Numbered from the stretch's first letter, positions 16,208-24,922 are shown. The stretch is DNA of 48,424 bases from CAKSXP01 sp964609305 (GCA_964609305.1 CAZSRK010000014.1:1-48424), one strand, 5' to 3'. The notes: a model not told the origin generated them from the letters alone. Numbers and translations are program-made.

Positions 16208-17119
16208 CTATTGCGCCATAAGCTGCCGCGTGTCCAGTTCCATAAGCTTTTTAAGCCTGTGGCTGAGACAGGATTTTGTGACGGGCGGGTCGGAGAGCAT
16301 CGCGAGGTCTGCAAGGCTCGCCTCCGGATTTGCAATGCGCAGCAGCGCCGTTTCATACAGATGCGGAGGCAGCGTCTCCAGCCCGCATTCGCGGTCGATG
16401 CGCCGTATTGCGGCAAGCTGCTCCTGTGCGGCAGAGACTATCTTGTCCGCGTTCGCGCTGTCGCAGTTGACCTTGCGGTTTATGGAGTTTCGCATGTCCT
16501 TTTCGACCTTGGCTCCCATTATATCCATCGCGGCGATCGGGGCTCCTATCGTTGTGAACAGGTCGGCAATAGCCTCCGACTGCTTGAAATATGTTATATA
16601 ATTTCCGTTTCGCGTCGTCGAACGGGGGGAAAAACCCATCTCGAGAAGTATTGCAAAAATCTCCCGGCTGACGCTCACATGACTCGTGACAAGCTCAAGG
16701 TGATACCGCTTGGACGGGTCTGTTATGCTGCCGCCGGCGAGAAATGCACCGCGGACAAAACTCGCCTTGCAGCAGTCGTTTTCCAGCATACCGAGGTTTA
16801 TGTGATGCGAAAGCGTGCTGCGCGCGTCATAGCCATAGGCCGCAAAAATCTGCGCTATCTTATCGGCGTCGGTGATGAGAAAGCTCAGTCTGCCCGTATG
16901 CCCCGCCTCGGGCACAGTGTCAAACGAGAGCGAAAACGCACGCCGGAACAGCCGCGGCAGCCTCTCGGCAAAATCGCGGCTGGAGGTCGTTATCCGTATC
17001 TCCCTGGGTGAAAAAGTGTTGCAGTAGAGCAGAACGCCGTAGCTCTCCGCCAGGGCGCAGCAGCGCCTTGACGTGCTCCCACGGCACAGTTCCGCCTTTA
17101 CGCCGGCTGAAAATGACAT
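16208..17119 (-). CDS. whiA: WhiA family DNA-binding protein
   Basis: A 303-residue protein starting MSFSAGVKAELCR, the standard WhiA opening. The N-terminal part is the LAGLIDADG-like fold (RGAFLAGGSITDPSKRYHLELV) and the C-terminal part ends with the helix-turn-helix LADLAMLSDPPVTKSCLSHRLKKL. WhiA controls sporulation septation in Streptomyces and affects division and chromosome segregation in Bacillus. It lies nine bases after yvcK, in the conserved rapZ-yvcK-whiA order. Confidence 0.95.
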   Translation of the reverse strand: MSFSAGVKAELCRGSTSRRCCALAESYGVLLYCNTFSPREIRITTSSRDFAERLPRLFRRAFSLSFDTVPEAGHTGRLSFLITDADKIAQIFAAYGYDARSTLSHHINLGMLENDCCKASFVRGAFLAGGSITDPSKRYHLELVTSHVSVSREIFAILLEMGFSPRSTTRNGNYITYFKQSEAIADLFTTIGAPIAAMDIMGAKVEKDMRNSINRKVNCDSANADKIVSAAQEQLAAIRRIDRECGLETLPPHLYETALLRIANPEASLADLAMLSDPPVTKSCLSHRLKKLMELDTRQLMAQ

Positions 17120-17128
17120 TTCTGCACC

Positions 17129-18139
17129 TCAAATATATATTTTTGTGCGTGATTTGTCTCTGTACAGGCGCATGAGCTCCCCGGCAAGTACCAGAGGATG
17201 GTGCCGCGCTTTGTCCGCGCTGGCGTCCACCACGGGCGCGGATATAACAGAGACTCCCAAATCCCGTATGTTCTCCTCATCGACGGCTATGGGTTCAGCA
17301 TCCGAGAGGCGGTAACGCTCCAGCATGGCCTCCGGCAGCGGAGCGTTGTTTGCAAGGCAGTAGTCAAACAGCTTTCTGCCGCCGGCATGCTCCATTATGG
17401 CACGCACATGGTCTGAGGCTGTATACCTTTCGGTTTCGCCGTCCTGCGTCATTATGTTAAGGACATAGACGCGTACGGCGTCCGACTGCACGATCGCATC
17501 AGCCACGCCGTCGACCAGCAGGTTCGGGATGATGCTCGTATACAGGCTGCCTGGGCCGAGGATGATGAGCTCCGCCTGTTCTATGGCCTCAATGCTCTTA
17601 CTAAGAGCACGCGGATGCTCAGGTATCAGGCGGATCCTCTTTATATGCCTGTCCGAGCCCGTTTTATGCTCACTGATGCACGACTCGCCAAGCACCTCGC
17701 TGCCGTCCTCGAACTCGGCAACCAGGCGTATATCCTCATTCGAGACGGGCAGAACGCGGCCCGTGACTGCCAGGACCTCGCTCATCTTGAGCACGGCCTC
17801 GTCAAAGCTGCCGCTCATACCGTTGAGCGCGGCGAGGAAGAGGTTGCCAAAGCTCTGTCCGGCAAGGCTGCCCTCCGTAAAGCGATAGCCCAGCAGCGCC
17901 TCCATAGTCGGTTCGGTATTGGCCAGCGCCTGGAGGCAGTTTCGTATATCCCCCGGAGGCGGCATCCCCAGCTCCGTGCGAAGCATTCCGGAGCCGCCGC
18001 CGTCGTCAGCGACGGTGACGATCGCTGTCAGGTTTTCGGAATACAGCTTCAGCCCGCGCAGCATGGTCGACAGGCCTGTCCCGCCGCCAATCACGACGAT
18101 TCGCGGGTCAGACTGAAAATGCTGTGTATGCTTGTTCAT
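17129..18139 (-). CDS. yvcK: YvcK/CofD-like protein (gluconeogenesis factor)
   Basis: A 336-residue protein of the CofD-like family. The nucleotide-sugar binding segments are visible: IVVIGGGTGLSTMLRGLK, VADDGGGSGMLR and PPPGDIRNCL. In Bacillus YvcK binds UDP-GlcNAc and is needed for growth on gluconeogenic carbon and for normal wall synthesis. The start at 18139 (MNKHTQHF) is seven bases after the rapZ stop and has AAGGGG upstream; the longer reading frame would overlap rapZ and lacks support. The position between rapZ and whiA is conserved in Firmicutes. Confidence 0.94.
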   Translation of the reverse strand: MNKHTQHFQSDPRIVVIGGGTGLSTMLRGLKLYSENLTAIVTVADDGGGSGMLRTELGMPPPGDIRNCLQALANTEPTMEALLGYRFTEGSLAGQSFGNLFLAALNGMSGSFDEAVLKMSEVLAVTGRVLPVSNEDIRLVAEFEDGSEVLGESCISEHKTGSDRHIKRIRLIPEHPRALSKSIEAIEQAELIILGPGSLYTSIIPNLLVDGVADAIVQSDAVRVYVLNIMTQDGETERYTASDHVRAIMEHAGGRKLFDYCLANNAPLPEAMLERYRLSDAEPIAVDEENIRDLGVSVISAPVVDASADKARHHPLVLAGELMRLYRDKSRTKIYI

Positions 18140-18146
18140 GTCAAAC

Positions 18147-19007
18147 TTACCCCTTGTCGATGTCGCGGTTTGACAGCCTCGCGTCATGGCCAAGCTGTCT
18201 TATAAAATCCGTCAGTTCGCTTGCTATTGCGACGCTGCGATGGCGGCCGCCCGTACAACCGACGGCTATTGTCAGGGTGTGCTTGCCCTCCTTCACATAA
18301 TTGGGCAGGAGAAAGCGTATCAGCTCAAACAGCCGGTCGAGAAATTCGCGCGTTACGTCGTATTTCATTATGAAGTCTTTGACAGGCTGTTCGAGCCCCG
18401 TCCTGTTCTTGAGCTCCGCAACGTAATAGGGATTTGGCAGGAAGCGCACATCAAAAACGAGATCGGCCTCGATAGGAAGACCGTATTTGAACCCAAAGGA
18501 CATAACGCTGACTGTCATCGTCCGTGACAGGTTCTCCCCCACAAACAGTCTGTAAATCTCACTCTGGAGCTGCCCAAGCGTCAGGTTCGAGGTGTTTATG
18601 ACAAAATCCGCGCGCTCACGCAGGCTCTCGAGCAGGTTTATCTCACGCCGGACGGCGTCCTCGATCGTGCCGCCCTCGAGCGACAGGGGATGGCGGCGGC
18701 GCGTCTCCTTATAGCGTTTAACAATGGTCGGCACATCCGCCTCGACGAACAGGATACGGTAATCAAGCTCCATCTCCCACAGCGAGTCGAGGGCCTTGAA
18801 CAACTCCTCAAAATTCGCGCGCTCACGCACGTCCGTGACCAGCGCCACACGCTCATACCGACCGCGCGTGGCAAGGCACAGCTCGGCAAACTTCGGCAGG
18901 AGCGCGACGGGCATGTTGTCCACGCAGTAGTAGTCCAGGTCCTCAAGTATGTCCGCCGTGCGGCTTTTGCCCGCGCCGGACAGCCCGGATATTATAAGAA
19001 ATTCCAT
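18147..19007 (-). CDS. rapZ: RapZ/YvcJ P-loop nucleotide-binding protein
   Basis: A 286-residue protein with an N-terminal Walker A motif, GLSGAGKS, and the characteristic second half VMSFGFKYGLPIEADLVFDVRFLPNPYY, given here as residues about 167-194, ending with IAVGCTGGRHRSVAIA. In E. coli RapZ is an RNase adaptor controlling glmS message; in Bacillus YvcJ hydrolyses GTP and affects competence. The same order, rapZ-yvcK-whiA, is found across Firmicutes. Confidence 0.95.
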   Translation of the reverse strand: MEFLIISGLSGAGKSRTADILEDLDYYCVDNMPVALLPKFAELCLATRGRYERVALVTDVRERANFEELFKALDSLWEMELDYRILFVEADVPTIVKRYKETRRRHPLSLEGGTIEDAVRREINLLESLRERADFVINTSNLTLGQLQSEIYRLFVGENLSRTMTVSVMSFGFKYGLPIEADLVFDVRFLPNPYYVAELKNRTGLEQPVKDFIMKYDVTREFLDRLFELIRFLLPNYVKEGKHTLTIAVGCTGGRHRSVAIASELTDFIRQLGHDARLSNRDIDKG

Positions 19008-19044
19008 TTACATTCCTCCTTCATAGAGGTTTATCGGGATGAGT

Positions 19045-19959
19045 TCACATTATGATCTTGACCTCGGGTTCCAGCTCCGTACCTGTCCGGGCCAGAACAG
19101 TATCCACAACGTGCTCCATTACAGCCAGCACGTCCTCAAAGCTCGCCCCTCCGACGTTTACAACAAAACCCGCGTGTTTTTCCGAGACCATCGCTCCACC
19201 TATGCGGAATCCCTTCAGCCCGCAGGAATCTATCAGCGCCGCGGCATAGCCCGTCGCCGGGCGTTTAAAGGTGCTGCCGGCGGATGGCATATCCAGCGGC
19301 TGGGAGGCGCGGCGCTTTTGAGCAAGCTCGCGCATGCGCGCGCCTATTTCCCCCCGGTCCCCCGGCGTCAGCCTTATCTCGGCGTCGAGGATGATGCTCC
19401 CGGTGTCGGAAAAAATGCTGCGCCGGTAGCCGAGCCCAAGCTCCCCGGCCGGAAGCCTGGAAAGCTCCGCATCGCTGTCAAGAAAGCTCACCGAGGATAG
19501 TACGTCCTTCATCTCGCCGCCGTAGGCCCCCGCGTTCATCGTCACCGCTCCACCCAGGGAGCCGGGGATGCCGTGGGCAAACTCCAGCCCAGTAAGGCCG
19601 TTGTCACGTGCAAAAACCGCCAGCCGCGAGAGCGTTATCCCCGCGCCGGCGCGCAGGGTGTTCTCATCGAGAAGCTCTGCCTGCCCCATGCCGTCGCAGG
19701 TCTTAATGACGAATATATCCAGCGCCTCGTCGCTCACGAGCAGGTTTGTGCCATTTCCAATAACGAGCGGCTCTATCCCGAAGCTCGCCAGAAGCTGCGC
19801 CAGATATTCGCACTCCTCTCCGCTTTTCGGAAAGGTCATAGCTGCGACAGGCCCGCCAATTCGGAAGGAGCAGTGCCCGCTCATAGGTTCGTTTCGCCTT
19901 ATTTCAAGCTCCGGCATCAGCTTTTTCAGCTCGCGCAGAGCGGCCTTGATCGTGTCCAT
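19045..19959 (-). CDS. murB: UDP-N-acetylenolpyruvoylglucosamine reductase
   Basis: A 304-residue FAD enzyme that reduces UDP-GlcNAc-enolpyruvate to UDP-MurNAc with NADPH, in cytoplasmic peptidoglycan precursor synthesis. FAD-binding motifs are visible: VIGNGTNLLVSD and GIPGSLGGAVTMNAGAYGGEM. The catalytic Ser lies in AGSTFKRP and the C-terminal Glu in ELEPEVKI. Length matches the shorter Gram-positive type. It sits between hprK and rapZ with small gaps, in one operon. Confidence 0.96.
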   Translation of the reverse strand: MDTIKAALRELKKLMPELEIRRNEPMSGHCSFRIGGPVAAMTFPKSGEECEYLAQLLASFGIEPLVIGNGTNLLVSDEALDIFVIKTCDGMGQAELLDENTLRAGAGITLSRLAVFARDNGLTGLEFAHGIPGSLGGAVTMNAGAYGGEMKDVLSSVSFLDSDAELSRLPAGELGLGYRRSIFSDTGSIILDAEIRLTPGDRGEIGARMRELAQKRRASQPLDMPSAGSTFKRPATGYAAALIDSCGLKGFRIGGAMVSEKHAGFVVNVGGASFEDVLAVMEHVVDTVLARTGTELEPEVKIIM

Positions 19960-19976
19960 ATCAGCTTTCCTCCGCT

Positions 19977-20921
19977 TTAGCCGAGCGCTCCGTTGTCGAC
20001 GGCCATGTCATGGCTGTCGGCAAGCGCCTGCGCGTCGTTATACCCCATTTTTTTCAGACGGTTGTTCATCGCGGCAAGCTCTATTATGACCGCGAGGTTC
20101 CTGCCCTGCCGCACCGGGATGATCATATACGGCACGCGCACGCCCAGGATGGACGTATACTCCGCGCTCAGACCCAGACGGTCATAGAATTTGTTCTCGT
20201 CCCATTCCTCTAGGTTTATCACCATGTCGATGTTGCCTTCGGGCTTGACGGCGCCGATACCATAGAGGTGGCAGACATTTACGACGCCGATGCCGCGTAC
20301 CTCCATATAATACCTTATGACCTGCGGTGCCTGCCCCGTCAGCATCGTGCGGGAGATGCGCTTTATCTCAACCGCGTCGTCCGCAATCAGCCTGTGCCCG
20401 CGCTTTATGAGCTCGAGCGCGGTCTCGCTCTTTCCGATGCCGCTCTCGCCTGTTATGAACACGCCTTCGCCGTGCACCTCGATAAGCACGCCGTGGCGTG
20501 TCTCGCGGGGCGCCAGGTAGGATCTGAGGGTACCTATGAGCTGAGCCGAAAACTCCGATGTGTCGATATCCGTCTCAAACACATTGACATCAAATTCCCG
20601 GGCCGCCGACCTGATCTCCTGAATAGGATTGACCCCGTGGCAGATGATGAGCGCCGACGGCCGCGTGGACATGAATCTGGACACCGATTCGGCGCGCTCG
20701 GCATCCCCCAGCCCCTTGAGATACGAGGTCTCGACCTTACCGATTATCTGCACGCGTTCGGTATCAAAATAGTCGTAAAACCCTGTGAGCTGGAGTCCCG
20801 GCCGGTTGATGTCGACCGAGGTTATGAGATCCGTGTCATAGGTACTGGACCTGTTGACTATTTTAAGGCCATGCTCCTCAACTATTGTTTTGAGCGGCAC
20901 GGTATATTTTTGTCTTCTCAT
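19977..20921 (-). CDS. hprK: HPr kinase/phosphorylase
   Basis: A 314-residue bifunctional enzyme that phosphorylates Ser46 of HPr with ATP and also removes that phosphate, setting carbon catabolite control. The Walker A motif GESGIGKSETALELIKRGHRL and the HprK signature MEVRGIGVVNVCHLYGIGAV are both present. The N-terminal half is the DRTGG-like domain. The start at 20921 (MRRQKYTV) has GGGAGG six bases upstream; a longer frame to 20984 runs through the promoter. It is the first gene of the run that ends with the response regulator. Confidence 0.95.
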   Translation of the reverse strand: MRRQKYTVPLKTIVEEHGLKIVNRSSTYDTDLITSVDINRPGLQLTGFYDYFDTERVQIIGKVETSYLKGLGDAERAESVSRFMSTRPSALIICHGVNPIQEIRSAAREFDVNVFETDIDTSEFSAQLIGTLRSYLAPRETRHGVLIEVHGEGVFITGESGIGKSETALELIKRGHRLIADDAVEIKRISRTMLTGQAPQVIRYYMEVRGIGVVNVCHLYGIGAVKPEGNIDMVINLEEWDENKFYDRLGLSAEYTSILGVRVPYMIIPVRQGRNLAVIIELAAMNNRLKKMGYNDAQALADSHDMAVDNGALG

Positions 20922-20955
20922 GGCAGCCTCCCGGGAGTATCGTTTTCCAATATAC

Positions 20956-20984
20956 ATTTTATCCTTATATAACAGTTTTGGCAA
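20956..20984 (-). promoter_or_regulatory. sigma-A-type promoter of the hprK operon
   Basis: On the minus strand TTGCCA (20984-20979) and TAAAAT (20961-20956) are 17 bp apart, about 35 bp before the hprK start. Confidence 0.7.
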
Positions 20985-21054
20985 TTATTTTGTGTAAAAA
21001 TTCGCCGGGCAGTCCCGTCAGGCGGGACGTCCGGCCAAAAATGTGAAAAAAGAC

Positions 21055-21086
21055 TTGATTTTTGATTTTCCTTCTGCTATTATAAT
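21055..21086 (+). promoter_or_regulatory. promoter of rpmB
   Basis: TTGATT (21055-21060) is followed by overlapping -10 candidates TATTAT (21078-21083, 17-bp spacing) and TATAAT (21081-21086, 20-bp spacing). It faces away from the hprK promoter. Confidence 0.6.
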
Positions 21087-21144
21087 TAAGCTGTTCTTTA
21101 GGGAACTGTTTCCGAAATCAAAAAGCAGGGAGGTGCAGCAGAAG

Positions 21145-21333
21145 ATGGCAAAGTGTCAGTATTGTGGGAAGGACGTGGCTTTCGGCATCAAGGTCAGCCA
21201 CTCTCACAGGCGTTCCAATCGCACCTGGAAGCCCAACGTTAAGCGCGTCAAGGCCATTGTGGACGGAAGTCCCAAGCATGTCTACGCCTGCACCCGTTGC
21301 CTTCGCAGCGGCAAGGTTGAGCGCGCCGTATAA
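21145..21333 (+). CDS. rpmB: 50S ribosomal protein L28
   Basis: A 62-residue large-subunit protein starting MAKCQYCGKDVAFG. It is the zinc-type L28, with two CxxC pairs (CQYC and CTRC), and contains the family core SHSHRRSNRTWKPNV. The start at 21145 has GGGAGGTG about nine bases upstream; the longer frame to 21043 would begin at the promoter. It is transcribed alone, with two terminators behind it. Confidence 0.96.
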   Translation: MAKCQYCGKDVAFGIKVSHSHRRSNRTWKPNVKRVKAIVDGSPKHVYACTRCLRSGKVERAV

Positions 21334-21385
21334 ATTTTTCAGGCAAAGCCACAGACTGTGCGCATGCTAAAATTTTTCAGAGCAA

Positions 21386-21424
21386 AAACCTCCGGACGCG
21401 GATTTGCGTCGGGAGGTTTCTTCT
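21386..21424 (+). terminator. Rho-independent terminator of rpmB
   Basis: AAACCTCC-G-GACGC pairs with GCGTC-G-GGAGGTTT around a six-base loop, followed by CTTCT, about 50 bp after the rpmB stop. Confidence 0.75.
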
Positions 21425-21435
21425 ATCGTGCAGAA

Positions 21436-21492
21436 AATAAAAGCCTCCGGACGGGATGAAAGGACACTTCATCCTCGTCCGGAGGCTTTTTG
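21436..21492. terminator. strong bidirectional terminator
   Basis: AAAAGCCTCCGGACG (from 21439) pairs with CGTCCGGAGGCTTTT (to 21490), with an inner GATGAA/TTCATC stem. U-rich tails occur in both directions (TTTTTG on plus, TTTTATTTT on minus), so it can back up rpmB and end the minus-strand small ORF. Confidence 0.85.
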
Positions 21493-21493
21493 T

Positions 21494-21556
21494 TCATCTA
21501 TCGCTGGGCCGTCCCTCGGCGTCGCCATAGATGAGATCGTCTATATCCGTGCCCAT
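21494..21556 (-). CDS. candidate 20-residue peptide gene
   Basis: A minus-strand frame from ATG at 21556 to TGA at 21494 encodes MGTDIDDLIYGDAEGRPSDR, an acidic peptide of no family I recognise. Support is contextual: a strong AGGGGGGTGA ribosome-binding site lies just before the ATG, a TATAAT-like -10 (21594-21589) lies about 33 bp upstream, and the stop is followed at once by a terminator working on this strand. The -35 is poor. It could instead be a leader or a short noncoding transcript. Confidence 0.4.
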   Translation of the reverse strand: MGTDIDDLIYGDAEGRPSDR

Positions 21557-21615
21557 CTCTTCACCCCCCTAAACACACACATACACACATTATATGCTCA
21601 GGGTCGGAAAAGATT

Positions 21616-21631
21616 GCACGATTTCGTGCAT
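21616..21631. repeat. inverted repeat TGCACGA-TT-TCGTGCA
   Basis: A perfect seven-base inverted repeat lies just beyond the metallophosphoesterase stop, where the -35 of the small-ORF promoter would be. It could be an operator or, with the ATCTTTTCC that follows on the minus strand, a weak terminator. Confidence 0.4.
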
Positions 21632-21647
21632 CAGGATTTTACTTTTT

Positions 21648-22502
21648 TCATGTGCTTTTGAGCGTAACGCAGACCACTTCCGGGTTATTCAGAAACCGCG
21701 GCACCAGAAGCACGCCGTTTCCCCCCAGTCCGCGCGAAACCACCATTCGGTAGCGTCCGCTTTCGAAAACGCCCGCGTCGTACTCGGGGAAAAAGTTGTG
21801 CTCCGTACCGAGCAGGCCTACTCCGCCGGGCAGCCGGATAACGCCGCCGTGCCCGTGCCCGGAAAAGATGAGGTCAACCGGCAGATCGGGGTATTTCTCC
21901 GACCAGTCGTTGCGGTGCCCGAGCAGGATAACAAATTTCCCGGGTTTTTCGAGGCTTATCGTCTCGGCCAGCTCGTCTGGCTGGGTCATCTCAGCAAGGC
22001 TGTTGGGGTCCTCGACCCCGGCAATGATTATGCTCTCGCCGCCGAGCGTGACCTCGTCATACTCGTTGTGCAGCCATAAAACGCCGCAATCCTCAAGCGC
22101 CTTCATGAATTCCCAGGCAAGACCGCTGCCCCAGTCGTGATTGCCGCTGCAAAAATACACAGGCGCGAGCTGCGTAAGCTGCCGGCACAGGGTGACGGAG
22201 GTTTCAATGTCCGCCTCGTCGTCGATGAAATCGCCGGTCAGGAATATGACGTCCGGCTCAAGCTCCGCAACGCGGCTGACCAGACGCGAGTTGTCCTTTC
22301 CGAAGCTCATGCCGTGAAGGTCGCTCAGCTGCACAATCCGCAGCCCGTCGAAGCTGTCGGGGAGATTGTCGAACACGAGCGTATATTCCGTCGTCGTGAG
22401 CCGGAAATTGCTGTCGACGACGATAGCGGCGCACACGGCGACAAAAAGCGTCGCTACGCGCAGGATCTTATGGGTTTTCCTTTTTTCGCGGTCTTTTTTC
22501 AT
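21648..22502 (-). CDS. membrane-anchored calcineurin-like metallophosphoesterase
   Basis: A 284-residue protein with one N-terminal membrane segment (about residues 13-30) followed by an extracytoplasmic or membrane-facing phosphoesterase domain. The five family motifs are visible in order: QLSDLHG, LTGDFIDDEAD, CSGNHDWGSG, LLGHRNDW, and FSGHGHGGVIRLPG. This is the YkuE-like group, for which phospholipid or nucleotide substrates have been proposed, but the substrate is unknown here. Its start overlaps the stop of the upstream NYN gene by four bases. Confidence 0.9.
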   Translation of the reverse strand: MKKDREKRKTHKILRVATLFVAVCAAIVVDSNFRLTTTEYTLVFDNLPDSFDGLRIVQLSDLHGMSFGKDNSRLVSRVAELEPDVIFLTGDFIDDEADIETSVTLCRQLTQLAPVYFCSGNHDWGSGLAWEFMKALEDCGVLWLHNEYDEVTLGGESIIIAGVEDPNSLAEMTQPDELAETISLEKPGKFVILLGHRNDWSEKYPDLPVDLIFSGHGHGGVIRLPGGVGLLGTEHNFFPEYDAGVFESGRYRMVVSRGLGGNGVLLVPRFLNNPEVVCVTLKST

Positions 22503-23314
22503 GCGTCAAGATCCCTGATATATACAAGTTTAGAAAGCGGGTCGGAGGCCGAGGGGCGCTCATCTACCTCAAAACGGGCAACTGATTTCATCATCGTCGA
22601 CAGCTTTCCGAAGCCGAAGTTTCTCGGGTCAAAGTCCGGCTGCTTCTTGATGATGAGGTTGCCCAGGCTGCTCAGCGTAACGAAGCCGTCCTCGTCGGCC
22701 AGGTCGGACACCGAGTCGACGATAAGCGCGACGACCTCATCCGGCACCTTTTTCTCCTGCGCCGGCTCCTCGGCGGATCTGCTGGTCTTCTTGGCCGGGG
22801 CCTGCTTTGTCGGGGTCTGCGTCTTTTTCTTCTGCTGCGAGGCTTTCTTTGCGGCCTCTTCGGTCTTTTTCAGGCGCTCGCGTATGACCTCTATGTATAT
22901 AAACTTATCGCAGGCGACGATGAACGGTGCCGGGGTCTTTCGCTCGCCTATACCGATGACATACTTTCCCGCCTCGCGCAGGCGCAGGGCAAGCCGGGTG
23001 AAGTCCGAATCGCTCGAAACAAGTACGAACCCGTCGGTATTGCCCGTGTAGAGTATATCCATCGCGTCGATTATCATCGCGGAGTCGGTGGAATTTTTGC
23101 CCGTGGTGTAGCCGTACTGCTGTATGGGCGTAACGGCGTTTTCAAGCAGGGAGTTTTTCCACCCGCTCACATGTGAGGAGGTCCAGTCCCCATATATGCG
23201 CTTGATGTTCGGCGTGCCGTAGACAGCGATCTCCTCCATCATGCTTTTAAGACAGTCCCGCGGCGCATTGTCCGCGTCTATCAGTACGGCGAGCCTGAGA
23301 TTATCGGTTGACAT
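22499..23314 (-). CDS. NYN-domain putative RNase with C-terminal LOTUS/OST-HTH domain
   Basis: A 271-residue protein. The N-terminal half is a PIN-like NYN nuclease domain: AVLIDADNAP with the first acidic pair, IYGDWTS, then DSAMIIDAMDILY and VLVSSDSDFTRLALRLREAGK with further acidic residues. A K/Q/A-rich linker near residues 155-185 leads to a winged LOTUS-like domain, VVALIVDSVSDLADEDGFVTL and GFGKLSTMMKS. LOTUS domains bind RNA, including G-quadruplex RNA in some studies. RNA cleavage is therefore likely but untested, and the targets are unknown. Translationally coupled to the phosphoesterase. Confidence 0.88.
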   Translation of the reverse strand: MSTDNLRLAVLIDADNAPRDCLKSMMEEIAVYGTPNIKRIYGDWTSSHVSGWKNSLLENAVTPIQQYGYTTGKNSTDSAMIIDAMDILYTGNTDGFVLVSSDSDFTRLALRLREAGKYVIGIGERKTPAPFIVACDKFIYIEVIRERLKKTEEAAKKASQQKKKTQTPTKQAPAKKTSRSAEEPAQEKKVPDEVVALIVDSVSDLADEDGFVTLSSLGNLIIKKQPDFDPRNFGFGKLSTMMKSVARFEVDERPSASDPLSKLVYIRDLDA

Positions 23315-23336
23315 CGCTTCACTTCCTCTTTTAAAA

Positions 23337-24863
23337 CTATGTGTTACCCCGGCAGACGCAATAGCTGCCGAAGGTGGCTATGACATCAAAATTAAAAACC
23401 TCGCTGAAATGCAGGATATAATATTCGCCCTGCGCGTCCTGCTCCGGCCCAAAGCGGAAATGCCCAAACGAGCTCACAGCGCGGAAAGCTCCGTCCGGAT
23501 TTACATAATCTACGGTCCGTATAAAATCGTGCGGGTCAGTCTGCGTATAAAACAACGCGAAGATATACGGCGAGTTGACCTGGTCGGTTATATAGACGCT
23601 CTCCGGATCGAGCTGTTCCACATAACATATCGCCTCGCCCAGGCCGGGATAAAAACTGTCCAAGCTGGCGAGCCTTGCCTGGTAATCGAGCATGAACATC
23701 GCAAAACAGGCCAGCAGCGCCGCAACGGCCGGGACGGCGAACATCCCGACGGCGCTCATCACATAGTGCAGGCCGACCGCCATGAAATACACTGCGGGCA
23801 GCCAGATGACGTTCAGCCGGTTTATATTCCCGCTGATCAGGCATCCGGCGAACAGCGCGCAGTACAGCGCCCAGCGCATAAGCCTCTCAAGCGGGTGGTC
23901 CCGGCGCGTGCACAGAGAGAAATACAGCCCCACGACGCACAGCGGAAATCCAAATACATAGAATAACCCCCAGGGTCTTATGGCATTGTATGAAAACCCG
24001 TCCGAACCCGTCATCAATATGCTCAGGACGGTCTTTATATTCTGCCATACGGCGTCAAGCCCGCCGCCGCCGAAAACACTGGTCATGGTCTGACGCGCCC
24101 GCGTGAGCTTCGGGAAGGTTACGCCAAGGACGCTAAAGCCGTCGAGATCCAGATAATTAATAAGCTGGCAGACACTTATGGGCAGCGCGATGATAACAAA
24201 AACCGTCAGCGATACAAAGAAGCTGCGTGCGCGCAGAGTGCGGCGCATCAGCCAGACCGCCGCGCACAAAAAAACCGGCAGGAAAAAATACGCCGTGCCG
24301 TAAGCATACAGCGACAGCCCAAAAAACGCCCCCGCGCCGCAGAGCGCCCACTCCCTCTCCCGTGAGAGAACAGTGAAATATATTCCGATGAGCAGCATCC
24401 CGGGCAGCAGATTGGACTCCAGCGCCCAGCGCGAAGCCATGATATGCCAGGGGCAGACCGCCAGCGTCAAAAGAGCGGTCAGGCCGAAGCCCGGGCCGCG
24501 CACGCGCCTGGCCAGCCGCCAAAATACAAAAAGCGTCACGCAGCCGAATATTGCCGCCGGCAGGCGTAATGCCAGCACGTCAAGCCCGAATATGGCGATA
24601 AACGGCATCGCCAGAAGCGAATACAGCACATTCTGCCCGCTGCCCCAGGACTCAAGCAGCACAGGCCACGAATTGCCGCAGCGGTCTATACCATAATTGA
24701 GCAGCGCCCAGGCCTCATATCCGGCGGAGGCCTCATCCTGATTCAGCCCGCCGGGGAGCGCGCCTATGTCGACGCAGCGCACGGCAAAGCCGACCGCCAG
24801 AATGAGCACTGCGGTCAGCATCTCGTGCGAAAGTATGAATTTTTTAAGCCCGTCTGCCGACAC
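23337..24863 (-). CDS. GT39/PMT-like membrane glycosyltransferase
   Basis: A 508-residue membrane protein with about eleven hydrophobic segments. The first outer loop has LPGGLNQDEASAGYEAW, which fits the conserved acidic site of the dolichyl-phosphate-mannose and ArnT-type GT-C glycosyltransferases, and the following segment LALRLPAAIFGCVTLFVFWRLARR is typical of that superfamily. These enzymes move sugars from polyprenyl-phosphate carriers to proteins or lipids at the outer membrane face. The donor and acceptor cannot be told. The start is a GTG at 24863 with GGGAGG six bases upstream and its own promoter. Confidence 0.82.
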   Translation of the reverse strand: MSADGLKKFILSHEMLTAVLILAVGFAVRCVDIGALPGGLNQDEASAGYEAWALLNYGIDRCGNSWPVLLESWGSGQNVLYSLLAMPFIAIFGLDVLALRLPAAIFGCVTLFVFWRLARRVRGPGFGLTALLTLAVCPWHIMASRWALESNLLPGMLLIGIYFTVLSREREWALCGAGAFFGLSLYAYGTAYFFLPVFLCAAVWLMRRTLRARSFFVSLTVFVIIALPISVCQLINYLDLDGFSVLGVTFPKLTRARQTMTSVFGGGGLDAVWQNIKTVLSILMTGSDGFSYNAIRPWGLFYVFGFPLCVVGLYFSLCTRRDHPLERLMRWALYCALFAGCLISGNINRLNVIWLPAVYFMAVGLHYVMSAVGMFAVPAVAALLACFAMFMLDYQARLASLDSFYPGLGEAICYVEQLDPESVYITDQVNSPYIFALFYTQTDPHDFIRTVDYVNPDGAFRAVSSFGHFRFGPEQDAQGEYYILHFSEVFNFDVIATFGSYCVCRGNT

Positions 24864-24892
24864 GGCCAGCCTCCCAGGAACAGATTTTCTTC

Positions 24893-24922
24893 AGTATAGC
24901 ACAAAGGTTTATCAACAATCAA
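24893..24922 (-). promoter_or_regulatory. promoter of the GT39-like gene
   Basis: On the minus strand TTGATT (24922-24917) and TATACT (24898-24893) are 18 bp apart, about 30 bp before the GTG start. Confidence 0.65.
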
